Positions 10,608 to 22,062 of a stretch of DNA of 64,000 bases are shown piece by piece. The notes below the pieces were generated by a model that was not told the DNA's origin, did not search any database, and saw nothing but the letters and a program-made list of their open reading frames with translations. Each line of letters opens with the position of its first letter. Positions within the stretch are counted from its first letter, which is position 1. This DNA comes from Cylindrotheca closterium (Eukaryota; Bacillariophyta; Bacillariophyceae; Bacillariales; Bacillariaceae), in assembly GCA_933822405.4 (NCBI GenBank), contig CAKOGP040001881.1:124001-188000 (forward strand), written 5' to 3'. A program made the translations under genes and the position numbers.

Positions 10608-11945
10608 CTAATAGTCTCCATCTCTATCACCGCCAAAGAGAACTTGGCAGCTAGCGCCTTGCATGTCTTCGTCTTCATCCTTTGTTGCTGTCCCATCTTG
10701 GGGCTCGACTTCCTTCTCCTCACTTTGGTGGTGTCGAACATACCACGATAATGTTTCAGCTGCGACTGAATGCCGCTTTGCATCATGAGACGCTTGGCAA
10801 CTATCAAGTGCAGCCTCCAATTCCTCCATGTTCTTCACTTCGACAATAGCTTGTCTCAATTGGTGGTCATCTTGCATATCTGCATGCAAAAACCGGTGAA
10901 TATGTGTTCGAATAGTTTTGAATTTGCTTCCTTGTCCCATTTTTACCGGAGGATATTGCTTTGCAAGTTCTACATACTCTCGACACAACTGCATGCGCCC
11001 CACTGTTCGAGTTGGTGTCTGTGGTATTCTAAAAAAGATTGGCGGAAACTCCAAGAGCGATTCACTAGACATGATGCCGTCCGCATTTGTGACTTGGAGA
11101 CACTCTTCAACATCAGAAAAGTTTTCGATCGATCCATTGGCGAAAATTGGGATCTTGCTTCCAAACATGTCAACAGCCTTCCGAATAGTCTCCCAATCAG
11201 AATGACCAGTCGAAGGACCTTTTTGCAACCGAGTTCGACCGTGAATTGTCAGAAGGTGAATTCCAGATTCTACCAGCTTGGAGTACAAGGCTAGAGATGC
11301 TTTCGGTACGTCAAAGTCCTTGTCATCGGGATCGGTGTTCGGCAAAAGTCGAACCTTTACAGACAGTGGAACTCGCAGTCGAGGAGTCAAATACCGTACC
11401 AATTTCAGTAAAACGTCTTCTTTCTCCAATAAAAATGCGCCATAGTTTCCACGGCGTGCAATCCCCTGAGGGCATCCGCAGTTAATATCGATCCCGTCCA
11501 CGAACGGTTCCAAAATACGGGATGCCTTGAGAACAATTTCAGGATCACTGCCACAAACTTGGGCAATGAGGGGGCGATCGGCTTCCACAACCTTTATCAT
11601 GAATTTTTCACGATAGGCTTCCGACTCGAGAAGTAGTCGCGAGTGAATCATCGGGGTAAAGCATAGGTTTGCACCATATCGACGACAAAGAATTCGGAAA
11701 GCTAGGTCTGACTGGTCAACCATTGGTGCAACTACCAATGCCTTGTTGTGTATCCTGGAATTGGGGTTGGGATGACGCTTCAATAGTTTGTCGATCCATT
11801 GTCGATCGACAGGAAGCCTGCAAAATTCAGAGTCAGACTTCGTCATGACGAAAGGATTTCTCTCGTTTGTTGTTGGATGGAATATGAGAAAACAGGTGGT
11901 GTTTGGATAGATTGTTTCGCCTGGCCGCCTTCCGATAGACCACAT
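10608..11945 (-). CDS. DUS1L: tRNA-dihydrouridine(16/17) synthase, DUS1 type
   Basis: Single exon, 445 residues. The FMN-binding TIM barrel starts at VVAPMVDQSDLAFR (about residue 71), and the DUS1 subfamily signature NCGCPQGIARRG holds the catalytic Cys158 that protonates the uracil ring. TIHGRTRLQKG and FANGSIENFSDVEEC are the later barrel strands that bind FMN phosphate. The C-terminal helical part contacts tRNA. The enzyme reduces uridines 16/17 of the D-loop with NADPH. A second in-frame ATG at residue 34 (MTKSDSEF) could be the true start, since the first 33 residues are not conserved-looking. The tail is acidic (TKDEDEDMQG). Confidence 0.93.
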   Translation of the reverse strand: MWSIGRRPGETIYPNTTCFLIFHPTTNERNPFVMTKSDSEFCRLPVDRQWIDKLLKRHPNPNSRIHNKALVVAPMVDQSDLAFRILCRRYGANLCFTPMIHSRLLLESEAYREKFMIKVVEADRPLIAQVCGSDPEIVLKASRILEPFVDGIDINCGCPQGIARRGNYGAFLLEKEDVLLKLVRYLTPRLRVPLSVKVRLLPNTDPDDKDFDVPKASLALYSKLVESGIHLLTIHGRTRLQKGPSTGHSDWETIRKAVDMFGSKIPIFANGSIENFSDVEECLQVTNADGIMSSESLLEFPPIFFRIPQTPTRTVGRMQLCREYVELAKQYPPVKMGQGSKFKTIRTHIHRFLHADMQDDHQLRQAIVEVKNMEELEAALDSCQASHDAKRHSVAAETLSWYVRHHQSEEKEVEPQDGTATKDEDEDMQGASCQVLFGGDRDGDY

Positions 11946-12228
11946 GCTCAGACATGTCTGATGACAGATCGGCTACCTGGGTACTTCACCTCTAAGTATT
12001 TCGAAACCGGATAAATGCCACAGATATTTCAGCGGTATATTTGTCTTTAATGCTCAGGGGTAATCGCCAAAGAATATTCATATTCATCGTGTAGGATGAT
12101 GATTCAGTGTTGGCGACCAATCGCAAAAAAAATTGGCGCATTGTCATATTTCCAAATCCATCATCAACACATCTTTTGCCACTTCGCCATAAACCAAAGA
12201 GTCTCAGTCAACACAAGAACAATCCAAG

Positions 12229-14926
12229 ATGTTGGTTGAAATCAACAATTCCGTCATTCCCCAGCAACAACAGTCGGTGCTCGGAGAAGATCGACTTGAA
12301 GATCTTCTAAGTGAGAAGTTGATGGAGGGATTCGAATTGGACGAAACTCCATGTCCTCATTGTTCCACTCCTTTGGTCAAAATGAACAGAAACCCTTACG
12401 GGTTTGACATCAAGCACCTGAAGGCGCCAGTTTTGATTCCAAACCGAAATCCAGAAAAGCCTTTCGAACCAATGGACGATGTCCCTGTTTGTGTCTCCTG
12501 CAATGCTCATGTCGTCACCAACGAGCATGAAGTAAACATTCTGACAACAGGAAGACCCAACGCAGAACAGCGAGACCCTTCTCCCAAGAGCACGGATGCA
12601 CCAGTTATTGATCTTACTGCAGTTCTAAGTGGCGACGAAGCGGACATGACTCAGCTTCCATACAGTGTTCGGTAAGTCTACCCGAAGTATGTTGATGGTA
12701 TCTTATCTGGACCTTTCTCACCTTGCAATATTTTCTGTCGAATGCAGCCGCGATGATGATCCTGAACGAAATATCAACAGAAACATCCGTAACTCGAGCA
12801 CTCCAACTGTTGGGTCGTATGATGAAGGCCGTGTTCGTGAGCTCAATCTCCTCGAAAAGCTCGAACGCAAGCGCAACGAGCAGGAGCGGTACGAACAGCG
12901 AATGGCTAAGAATCCCATTCAAGTTGAGACGCTGCCAGAAGATTTTCCTGAAATGATCGAAGAAGTTGAAGGAAGAGACGATGTTGAACAGTCTGTTCGC
13001 TCCCATACCCCATCAGTTCGCGATATGATGTTCAAGCGTGAACAACAACAGCAATTGGAGGAAGAATACCGGGCTACTTTGCGAAAGCGCCGAGAAGAAG
13101 AAACGATCTTGATGGAAGAGACAAAGCGTATCATCGCTATAGAAGAGGAATACACTGTTGGCTCAGTTCGCACCACCGATGTCATGCAACGAGATTTGTT
13201 GATGGATCAGCACAGAAACCGCCTGACTGCAAAGGCTCAACTTGACGAAGATGTCTTGAAGCTGGAGCAGATGCGCCTTGTTGAGGAGATGGAATATCGC
13301 CGTATGACTGAAGAAAGACGCGCCGAGGATGAAGCAGATATGATCACACATCTCGAAGAGGAAGCGGCGGCTAAGAAAAAAGCAGCCGAGGAGGCACAGG
13401 AACGTGCCAAGCAAGCACTTGATGAGGTTAAGAAAACACGCAAGGACCTGATTGCTCAGACAATTGCAATTGCTGAAGCAGAAGTGGTCGCTGAAGCTGA
13501 AGAGTGCCTCAAGCGAGAGATTGAGGAATACAAGGAACCAACTCTCCTCCCCACTGCTTCCGATGTTGAAGCTGAACACTGGGAAACTCTTCGATTTGAA
13601 GGTCGTACTGTCATGACTAGACGTGTCATGGCTGGTTGGACTATCCTGGCCGAGTTCTGCCGTGGAACGGAATGCGAAAACTGTCCTCTTATCGTGAAGC
13701 ATGGCAAGAAAGAGTGCTGCGTCTGCGGAGGATGTGGAGATGGAACTGATGCAGCATATGCTCGTGGATCAAGCATGGATTCTCAAGAGGAAGAGGCTGG
13801 CCCCGAGCACTTCATTCTGCAGAGACAAGTTGCCACTCCGTCTTATGTATCCTCAGCCCAATCTGTTGCTTCGAACCCGGTTTTCATGCAAAGCATGCGG
13901 ACGGATTTTGAGGCTCGGAGACAAGCAGTCAGTGAAGAGATGAACAAGAAGATGACGGAGGGTTGGACTATTTTGGATAGCTCTTGCCCAGCATGTGTGA
14001 TGCCGCTCATGACCGATGAAAAGGGGTTGCAAGATGTTTGCGTATTCTGTGACATGCATGGGGTCCCAATGAATGAAAGAAATGCTTCGTGCCTTTCGTC
14101 CCAGCCTATCTTCATGCCACCAGTTCAATCAATCACTACACCGACATCCCGATACACAGCAGACCCTCCAGCTAATGTACCGAGTTATGATGAAAGCGAA
14201 GCCGAGATGACAATCTCGATTCCGAAGAATTTCGATTTCAACGACCAATCCGCTATCATCAATCTCATCAACCAAGCGACTAGAAAAAACCAAAGAGTTT
14301 GTTCCGATCCAATGCCAGGGAAGCAAAGCCATGTTTCAAATGATGAGATTATTGATTTATCCTCATACCCATCTCTCGATGAACAAGATGAAAGATCTGA
14401 TATGATCGCAATGATGTATATGGAAAGTTCGTATGGAGCTAAATACCAATCAGGGAAGGGCCCAATCGATATGGACGAACTTATTGACTCGGTCGAAATC
14501 TACGTAAAAACAAATTTCGGACCAGCTCTTGAAGATATGACGCCAGACATTGCCCGCGCTGTCTGGAAGAAGATTCGCAGTTTGCCAGCCTCACACGTTG
14601 CCGAGGCCTATACAATTAGAACCCCCCGATCTGAAGGTCCACCCAAACCAGAGTCCAGACCGGGAACTCCACGAAGGTCTCGTCCAAACACACCAAAAGA
14701 CGGGGACGTCTTTGACTTCAACGAACCAGCTGATGACTTTTCGATTAGTGATAAGTCCACAAAGAAGCTTGAAGAGATCCTGAGTAAGATTGAACACTGC
14801 AAGGAGGCACTTCGTGACGAAGCTATCAGTGTTGAGGAGCAAATGGAAGCTGCAAACTTGATTGAGCACTTGTCTAAGGCCGCCCTTGCAGTCCAGGGAT
14901 TTGAAGCTGATGATGATGATGCTTGA
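12229..14926 (+). CDS. Large coiled-coil protein with three ZNRD2/SSSCA1-type zinc ribbons
   Basis: Exons 12229-12671 and 12748-14926 join in phase 2 to 873 residues. Three copies of the small zinc ribbon known from human ZNRD2 (Sjogren autoantigen p27) are visible: residues about 32-95 (Cys42, Cys45, Cys88, Cys91), about 442-480 (AGWTILAEFC, CENCP, CCVCG) and about 552-590 (EGWTILDSSCPAC, CVFC). Between the first two lies a 250-residue Glu/Arg/Lys-rich coiled coil (residues about 170-430). The C-terminus has a Ser/Pro linker and another short helix and ends in an Asp-rich tail. In animals ZNRD2 is a single 200-residue ribbon protein with a poorly understood role. The arrangement suggests a scaffold; no catalytic motif is seen. 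Confidence 0.85.
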
Positions 14927-15392
14927 GAAATACCACACCACTATTCCATCTCCGCCCCTTGCTACCACTAGAACTATTTGTTGACGAATCTTAAAAACAT
15001 GTGTAAATGTAATTGTACTAAACCAAAAACCTTCAACGGCAAGACTAACAGTCAAACGAGTAATAACAACAAAGTCATACTTTCTGATTTTATCATATAT
15101 TTCGACGATGTGGCTACTACTAGGCATTTTACTAATGCACTTTTTAATATTCTTTTATTGCAGTCCATGATGGTACACGTATTGGCACCTCCTGGCTGGG
15201 CTGATCGTGTGGTGATACAATACATTCGATTTTCAATTAATTAATGATGATTTTAGCGAATGCAAACATCGTTAGCAAAAAGTTGCTATTTTTTTCGACT
15301 GCAACTGTCGCGCATAAAAAGTCAGCCGAGGAACAAACTAATGAATTATCTCAATCAACAGATTTCGAAGATACCAAAACAAATTTGCCGCA
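14927..15392. other. Intergenic between two plus-strand genes
   Basis: AT-rich 3' region of the zinc-ribbon gene and upstream region of the IQ protein. No feature recognised. Confidence 0.5.
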
Positions 15393-17000
15393 ATGGAATG
15401 CGCCGCAGCCTTCATCTCAGTGGCTCTAGCAGACTTTTTCATTTTGGGAGGTAAGGATGAGGGACGAGAAACGAAATTATCAGTTGATGTCAACGCGTCC
15501 AAGAGTGTTCCATCGGATGTCAATTGGAGCCCGGTAACAGCAACAACAATGGACGATGAAATGAGTATATTGAGCGACGACGAGGAGGATCATTTCGTTT
15601 CACCAAAGCAGTCCAAGGTTATCCTGATGGGGGAGTTCATAGATAATCGCTCGAATCGACTACATTCTGATACATCCTATAAGCCGGAATTTGACGCTGC
15701 GAGAAGTGTTGTAGCGACAAGCAATAAAATCACAGCTATAAATTTTCAACCCCCGCTCAAGTTTCAATCAGATGAGATTTCATCAGTACGCCGGAAAACA
15801 AAGAAGCTGTCATCTAAATTGCGGAAAGTATGCTCTCCAAAGATTGAAGACTGTACAACAGAGAAACACGAGACAAACCAGCATCTACAATCTCCTTTAA
15901 CATCTTTGTCACATACTTCTCAGCAGCTCAAAACATCCAAAACTGACTGTGTTAATGAATATCATGGTGACAAAGGGGAGCGAAACAGTACACGAGTTCA
16001 TATACAAGAAGCGAAGGTTTGTCAAACTTCTTTTGACTTTACCCGACAAATTGCAGCAGTTTCAATCCAATCACAGATGAGACGATGCATTTCTCGTTCA
16101 TTATTACAACAGATGGAAACCAGGCAGCACACTATAACACAACCAATCCAATCACAGATTCAACATCATCTTGTTCTTGGATTGCAGGGGCAGAAGAGAC
16201 TATCAAGAATGGGAATGCCATACACAATCCCGAATAAAACCCTTTCATCATCAAGTAGATCCAAGGAATGGCAAGAGAAGCAATATGCTGGCTCTATGCG
16301 ATTTGCTAGCGCAGCGATTCGAGATAGTAAGCACAATTTCTCAACAAGAGTGCTAAGAACCAAAACCAGTACTGGGGAACTGCAGGCAAAATTTTCGAGA
16401 AACACTCAGAACGACTTTCGTTCCATACTTTCATTCTGGGAATCAATGGCCAATCACAGCCCACAAAGAACGGGCGATTCTCAAGGAGAAAGAGCTAGGG
16501 GGAATGCGTCGAGGGGAAAAGCTCCGCCTACTGCTGCGATCAAGGCGAAGACCAACCAGCATAAATCTCTGGAAACTACGTCTGCAACTTACATTCAGTG
16601 TTGCTTTCGTCAGTATCTAAGAAGGAGGCTGGAAAGATTTGCTGCCATTCGGATACAGAAACAAGCACGCGTCTTCTTTGCAATAAATGAAGTCAGTAGG
16701 ATACGGGAAGCTGAAAGAGAATCTCGTAGTAGAGGCGTCGCCCTCAATGGCAAGAAGAAGATTCACGCATTTGTGAAGCACTTCTCCGGGGCTAGCTATG
16801 GCTGTCCAGTAGTGAAAGACGCCATAACAAGAACAATTCCGCTTGCCACAGAGAAAATGTCCTTGTTTGCATCAAATCCAGCAACGAATGAGGCTACGAG
16901 GAGTAGTTGTAGAACAATTGGTGGGACCAATGCAATTACAAACGGCATCCGGCAGGAAGACTTTTGGAGGACGCAAAGAGTCATGCTTCAGCATCGTTGA
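15393..17000 (+). CDS. IQ-motif (calmodulin-binding) protein of unknown function
   Basis: Single exon, 535 residues from the ATG at 15393. Most of it is hydrophilic, Ser/Thr/Lys-rich and looks disordered. Three IQ-like helices are seen: IQSQMRRCISR near residue 224, IQCCFRQYLRR near 400 and IQKQARVFFA near 422; the last two are spaced as in tandem IQ pairs that bind calmodulin without calcium. A weaker IQSQIQHH follows the first. There is no motor, kinase or membrane domain. The role is unknown; a calmodulin-regulated scaffold is the simplest reading. The hydrophobic N-terminus (AAAFISVALADFFILGG) is not followed by a clear cleavage site. Confidence 0.75.
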   Translation: MECAAAFISVALADFFILGGKDEGRETKLSVDVNASKSVPSDVNWSPVTATTMDDEMSILSDDEEDHFVSPKQSKVILMGEFIDNRSNRLHSDTSYKPEFDAARSVVATSNKITAINFQPPLKFQSDEISSVRRKTKKLSSKLRKVCSPKIEDCTTEKHETNQHLQSPLTSLSHTSQQLKTSKTDCVNEYHGDKGERNSTRVHIQEAKVCQTSFDFTRQIAAVSIQSQMRRCISRSLLQQMETRQHTITQPIQSQIQHHLVLGLQGQKRLSRMGMPYTIPNKTLSSSSRSKEWQEKQYAGSMRFASAAIRDSKHNFSTRVLRTKTSTGELQAKFSRNTQNDFRSILSFWESMANHSPQRTGDSQGERARGNASRGKAPPTAAIKAKTNQHKSLETTSATYIQCCFRQYLRRRLERFAAIRIQKQARVFFAINEVSRIREAERESRSRGVALNGKKKIHAFVKHFSGASYGCPVVKDAITRTIPLATEKMSLFASNPATNEATRSSCRTIGGTNAITNGIRQEDFWRTQRVMLQHR

Positions 17001-17336
17001 TAAGTCTGATTTGAATAGGTGTCGCGCACAACAATGTCCAAGAAAGAAGCTTGAGAACGTATTTTGCTGAGAGTAGTGCGAGTAGCTTTTAAAATTGGAT
17101 TCACCAACGATCTACCGTCCGTCTGCCCCACGGCATTGCCAACTTTGATTCGTCGGCTGTAACGTCACAGTTAAAATTCACTAAGTATAAAAGTGCAACG
17201 TCAAAACCTCACACGTCAGTTTTGGTACTTCGCCTACTCCGCCACGCTCCCAAAATCAGCAAAACAGTTTGCTCCTCCACAACAAAAGTGCAAGAACCAA
17301 ACAGTGCAGGTTGTGTTGAGGAAGTTTGAGGAGAGA
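17001..17336 (+). promoter_or_regulatory. Upstream region of the DUF6824 gene with three ACGTCA sites
   Basis: ACGTCA occurs at 17162-17167, 17198-17203 and 17213-17218, that is 119-175 bp before the start codon. ACGTCA is the reverse of TGACGT, reported in diatoms as a CO2/cAMP-responsive element bound by bZIP proteins and as the aureochrome target. Three copies in 57 bp are unlikely by chance; function is inferred. Confidence 0.5.
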
Positions 17337-18267
17337 ATGGAAGAAGAAGATCCAAACGAGCTCCCGCTGGAATTCGTGCCTTCTGACAGTGATGTGATTT
17401 GCGGCTGGGCGAGACAGAACTATCATCATGGTAAGTCTTACGGTTTCAAAAACAGTTTTTCATGGCCCTGTCATTCCTAACTAACATATATTCGTATCGA
17501 TTCCAGCTGGCAATCGGATGCTTCGGGACTTGATTCAAGAGTGTGTCCCAAAGTACATGAAAGCTAGCACAAAAACTGAAAAGGGGCATGTCATTATTGA
17601 TATTGTTGATCGTATCCGCAAGGATTCTCCAACTGGGGTTGGATTAGTTCGACAAAATAAGAATACAGGGCGTTGGTTTTACATTGGGCTTGAGAAAGCA
17701 AAGGACAAAATAGGTCATGCATTACGAAAGGCTTCGCTAGAAAAGTCACGGAGCCAATCAAAAGAGAAGAAAACTCCACGAAAGCATCAATATCCTAGTA
17801 CGGACTCGCTGACAACTGCAGCATCATCTACTTCTCCCAGTCCAACACCGATTTCTTCGGTTTCATTGCCTTCTTCCCCTGCCCATAATCATCAGGAGAA
17901 ATATGAGGAAAGAGCACCAGTACCCTATTATCCTCACTATGATGAAGCGTATCACAGAGCTTATCAGCACTACCACTACTCTGCCTACCATCATCACTAT
18001 CCACATCCTCCTGCACATGAACTAGCATCGCGGGAAACCAGTGCTCACCACCCTGGTTATGATGTTTACTACCAATATGCCAGCGCTCACTCCTATGCGC
18101 CCGCTGACTATTCGTACTCCGCGGAAGGTGCTCACCAACCACTAAACCAACACCTTCATGCACATCACGCATCAACACCATTGGGACATTCACAACTTGC
18201 TGGCAGCGGGGACTCAATCCTGTACAACAGTCCAGTCATTCACAGTCCTGTCGCAAGTGAACACTAA
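17337..18267 (+). CDS. DUF6824 domain protein with His/Tyr/Pro-rich tail
   Basis: Exons 17337-17430 and 17507-18267 join in phase 1 to 284 residues. The fused first half, DVICGWARQNYHHAGNRM and on to residue about 105, fits the DUF6824 domain that is expanded in diatoms (D-V-x-x-G, N-x-x-H-x-GN-R, and a final W-x-x-I/V block, here GRWFYIGLEKAKDKIGHAL). The rest is low complexity, with dense His, Tyr, Pro and Ala (for example HYHYSAYHHHYPH). The domain is often proposed to act in transcription in these algae, but no biochemical role is established. The frame extending upstream to 17193 has only a GTG start and is not used. Three ACGTCA boxes precede it. Confidence 0.8.
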
Positions 18268-18897
18268 GCATGAATTCTGAACCAACATTGGCTCAGACAT
18301 GCTATTTTGATCGAAACATCGCCACCTCGCAGCAGATTGCTCGAAGTTGACACACATCAGACACATATATACAATCAATGGGGAATCTTATTTCAGGGCA
18401 AAAGCAATCATTCATTGATGTAACTTGCGCCTGATTAGAATAAACAAAACAAAAATAGACTATAGACATTTTCCATGTTCTATCTGAAGCTTTTTACTTT
18501 CTCTATCTGTTTTGAACTCGGTTCACGCAATCAGTCTCGTCAAGTAAACCCAGTAGTCTACTGTATAGTGCAGCCATTGAAATTTAAAGTGTTTGTATTA
18601 AACGGGAAGCAAAACGATTTGAAACAATACCATCATACTACAGAGGAGGACTGTATCGGTGGATGGGCAGATTTCCTCCCAAAATGCGAAAAGTTTCTAA
18701 CGGTCCCATGTCGCATGGTTCTACTACAGTAGGCGTCGTACGAACAGCCACGTAGCGATAATTGCAGGCAGGAGAGGGAAACTAGGAAGATTGAACGTAA
18801 AGTTTTCTAACGGTACTATAGCCATTGGCACTAATCTAATTCACACCACTGCTTGCGGCTATAGGAAAGCATCTCTATCAAAGTCTGCAAGACGTCG
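18268..18897. other. Intergenic, 630 bp
   Basis: AT-rich; carries a TACTGTA at 18559 and a TACAGTA at 18725. The short frame at 18475-18732 shows no protein-like composition. No gene seen. Confidence 0.5.
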
Positions 18898-21801
18898 ATG
18901 GAAAGCGACCCTACCAAGACATCTGCATCTGAAGTTCTCGAACGACTCCAAAACGAAACACAACGGGTCAGAAACCGCCTATCTCCTGAAAAATCGACAA
19001 AGCGAGAAGATCCACCAGGAGCTACCCCCATTGAACAACCTAGAGACGATCACTTCGACGATCCAAGTCCACCGGAAATAATGAGTGACCATGAGGCCTT
19101 CAGGGCAAAGTACGTTTCGTTGTTCTTTTGCGTATCAACGACGTTGATGATTTTAGAAGATTCTGTGAATCTAAATCCTGTTTTGCTCCTTTCTCAGATT
19201 GATTTCAGAAGTGCTTGGTAAAGATACTGGGGACAAGGTGCCCATTGAGAAAGTCGTTATGATTATTTGGCAATTCAGAGACGATCCACAGGTCGTGAAA
19301 TTTATGACGCACTTTGTGGCAAAGGTATGGTAGTTGTAGCTTGTGCATGTGTTCTGATTTCGAATCATCTCTCTCTTACATTGCTTCGTTTTCAAAAGTT
19401 TGCTGGATCGCGTCATGTCTTTGACGGCATCGAGTTTTATCTGCCCCAGTTGGCGCACATGATTATCCATTTGGAGGCGGAGTGGGATGACAATATTTTG
19501 GAAAGGTTCTCTCTCGTCATTGCGCAGCAAAGTCTTCACTTTGCGCTGCAGCTAAATTGGATTCTTCAAGGTGCGATCGAAGATTACCAACCCGAGTTAC
19601 CAGATGGGTCCCCAAATCCAAACTACAATCCATTATTCTTCTCTCGTTGTATTAAGCTGTTGACAAATATTGAGCGATGCGTGGTTTACAAGAAACAAAA
19701 CTCTGAACTTCAACGCTTGTACGAAAAGGGGAAGATCACCAAGGAGGAGTTCCAACTCATGGAGCAAGCTGATCGACGCTTCAACGCTCTCCAAATTACA
19801 GGTGACACAAATGAAGAAGAAGGATTCGGGGGCACACTGCTGTACAAGCGTAAAGTTCGGCAAGCATGTTACAAGGCGAAAGGATGGAAAAGTCGTTATT
19901 TTGCAATCGAAGAAAGAATGTTGAATTGCTACAACTCAAAGGAAGGCCGATTGGTCAGGAGTATGCCTCTTGAGGGTGCAGTAATCGAGGTAGTGAAAAA
20001 CAATCCAAAGAAATACCCAAATATGTTCTCGGTGTGCAACCGAACATTTGAGTTTGCAATGCGGGCGCGGTCGGAAGAAGATATGAATAAATGGATGAAG
20101 ATGCTCAAGGATGAAGCAACTTCGAGTCCAATATTTGGACACATGGACAGCAGCATGCACGCAGAATCTGAGGAAAAGAACAGGGTAATTAAAGACATGA
20201 CTTCGGAACAACGAAGTCGATACGAATTTTTCCGTGACGAGCGTGACTTCATTCGTCAGCTTACAGATATCGCTGAAGAGTTGCGTTTCAAGGAACCGTC
20301 AGAACGCAAGAAACTAGCCCCAGGGATGATGAAACACCTGACGATCCCTCCTTGCGTATACTCTCCTCTTTGTAACTCCACTGACACGTGGCGAAGAGTT
20401 AGTGGGAGCCTGTACAAGGACACACGCGTTTTCAACACGAATGAGCGTTGTCCTGTTATTATGTACTTTCTGTCGGAACGGGAGAGCGAGTCGGATATTG
20501 GTGAATACTTGCACGGAATGTTTGACAAGGCGGACGAAGTAATCGAAACGGTTCCAGAAAACGGAGGTAAAGAGGGCGCCAAGAACAGAGATTCCAGTAC
20601 GAAAGGGAGCGAAAGTGAGTTCTGGCAAGATTCCTCTACGATCCCAGAAGACGGACCTGAACCAGATACTGCTGACAAGGGGAATAGGAATCTGAAGCAG
20701 TTTCTCCGCGACGGGTTCCACCGCCTTCCAAACAAGATTGCTAGCAGAATGGAAAAGCATCGTCGTCCAAGCAAAATGAATATAGTTGCTGGTTTGCAGT
20801 CTGTCCCAATCGTCGAAGGAGAAGCGATGGAAGAGTTCACGGACAAAATTAAAGGTGATAAAGGAGACATCGATACTGATAGTTTGCGTCGTTCCACTGA
20901 TGTGGTATGTGGAGGGGAGAATTGGTCAGACAAGTCTGCACGGATGCTTGAAGAGGCGCAAGGCAAGCCAAACGACAAGATCAACGAAGTGGTCGGTGTT
21001 ATGTCAAAGTCGAATGACGATCTTCGGCAAGAAGTTTTCATCATGCAAATGATTCACTACTACAAATCTGTATTCGCGCAAGCTGATCTTCCCTTGTATC
21101 TCAAGACATACCGTATCTTGAGTACCTCAAGCAGTACCGGACTTATTGAAGTACTTGTAGACGCAACATCAATAGATGGTCTTAAAAAGTCTGACAAATT
21201 CCCGAAGGAAGGTGGGTTGAGAAAATATTTCGAAGAGACATATGGGAGTCCGGACAGCAAATCATTCAAGGAGGCACAAAAGAACTTTATGCAAAGTTTG
21301 GCAGGGTACTCTCTCATTGCATACTTGCTCGGTTTGGGCGACCGACACAATGGAAACATTATGATTGATATTCATGGACGCCTGATGCACATTGATTTCG
21401 GATTTGTCATGGGAATGGCGCCTGGCCATGAATTCAGCATGGAACGTGCGCCGTTCAAGCTCACGAAGGACTATGTGGACGTTTTGGGGGGGCTGAAGGA
21501 TCCATGTTACAAAGAATTTGAACGGCTTTTCGTAGAGGGTTTCAAAGCAGCTCGAGCAAACTCTCAGATTGCACTTGGATTGGTTGAAATCATGATGTAC
21601 AAAAGCAATTACCCTTGCTTCTCAGGAAGTCGCTATGGTGGTGGAAAGTCACTTAGACGCTTCGAGAAACGCTTGATGCTCACCGTTTCGGAGAAGCAGA
21701 TTGAAAAAAGGGCACTTGGTTTGATACGGAAATCGTATGATCATTGGGGAACTAATGCCTACGACAAGTTTCAGAAGTGGTCTAACGGTTATGAAATCTA
21801 A
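18898..21801 (+). CDS. PI4KB: Phosphatidylinositol 4-kinase, type III beta-like, with PH domain
   Basis: Exons 18898-19109, 19198-19324 and 19399-21801 join in phase to 913 residues. Order: disordered acidic N-terminus; helical PIK accessory domain (about 70-215, including FDGIEFYLPQLAHMIIHLE); a PH domain at about 257-352 (GTLLYKRKVR to NKWMKMLKDE); a Ser-rich acidic insert; and the lipid-kinase domain from about 640. The catalytic loop is GLGDRHNGNIM (Asp761) and the activation loop starts at IDFGF (Asp779); SNDDLRQE is the family's helix. It makes PI4P, mainly at the Golgi. Animal and yeast type III beta enzymes lack a PH domain at this place. The longest unspliced frame reads intron 2 as coding and its N-terminus is wrong. 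Confidence 0.9.
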
Positions 21802-22062
21802 TTTTCTGATGGAAATTCGTGTTCGACATTAAAAGTTATTTAATTTGCAAGTCTTCATTGCGCATTGCAAACACATTTACTGTAATTTGCATCCCAAAAA
21901 GTGACGGGCACAAAGATCGTTAAACAAAGTACTGGAATCTCGTACGTAATCTGCGGCACGTAATATTGGTGCGATGGAAACCGCACGAAACTTGAACAAA
22001 CCTGGTTGAAACGATCACAACACAATTTTAGAGAAAAAATTCTTGAAGTATCACAAAGGATT

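Noticed and set aside
15393..15470. Signal peptide at the start of the IQ protein
   Set aside because: The hydrophobic run lacks a basic n-region and a clear cleavage site, and IQ proteins of this kind are usually cytosolic.
20256..21044. 262-codon minus-strand frame opposite PI4-kinase
   Set aside because: Antisense to the acidic insert and start of the kinase domain; no motif.
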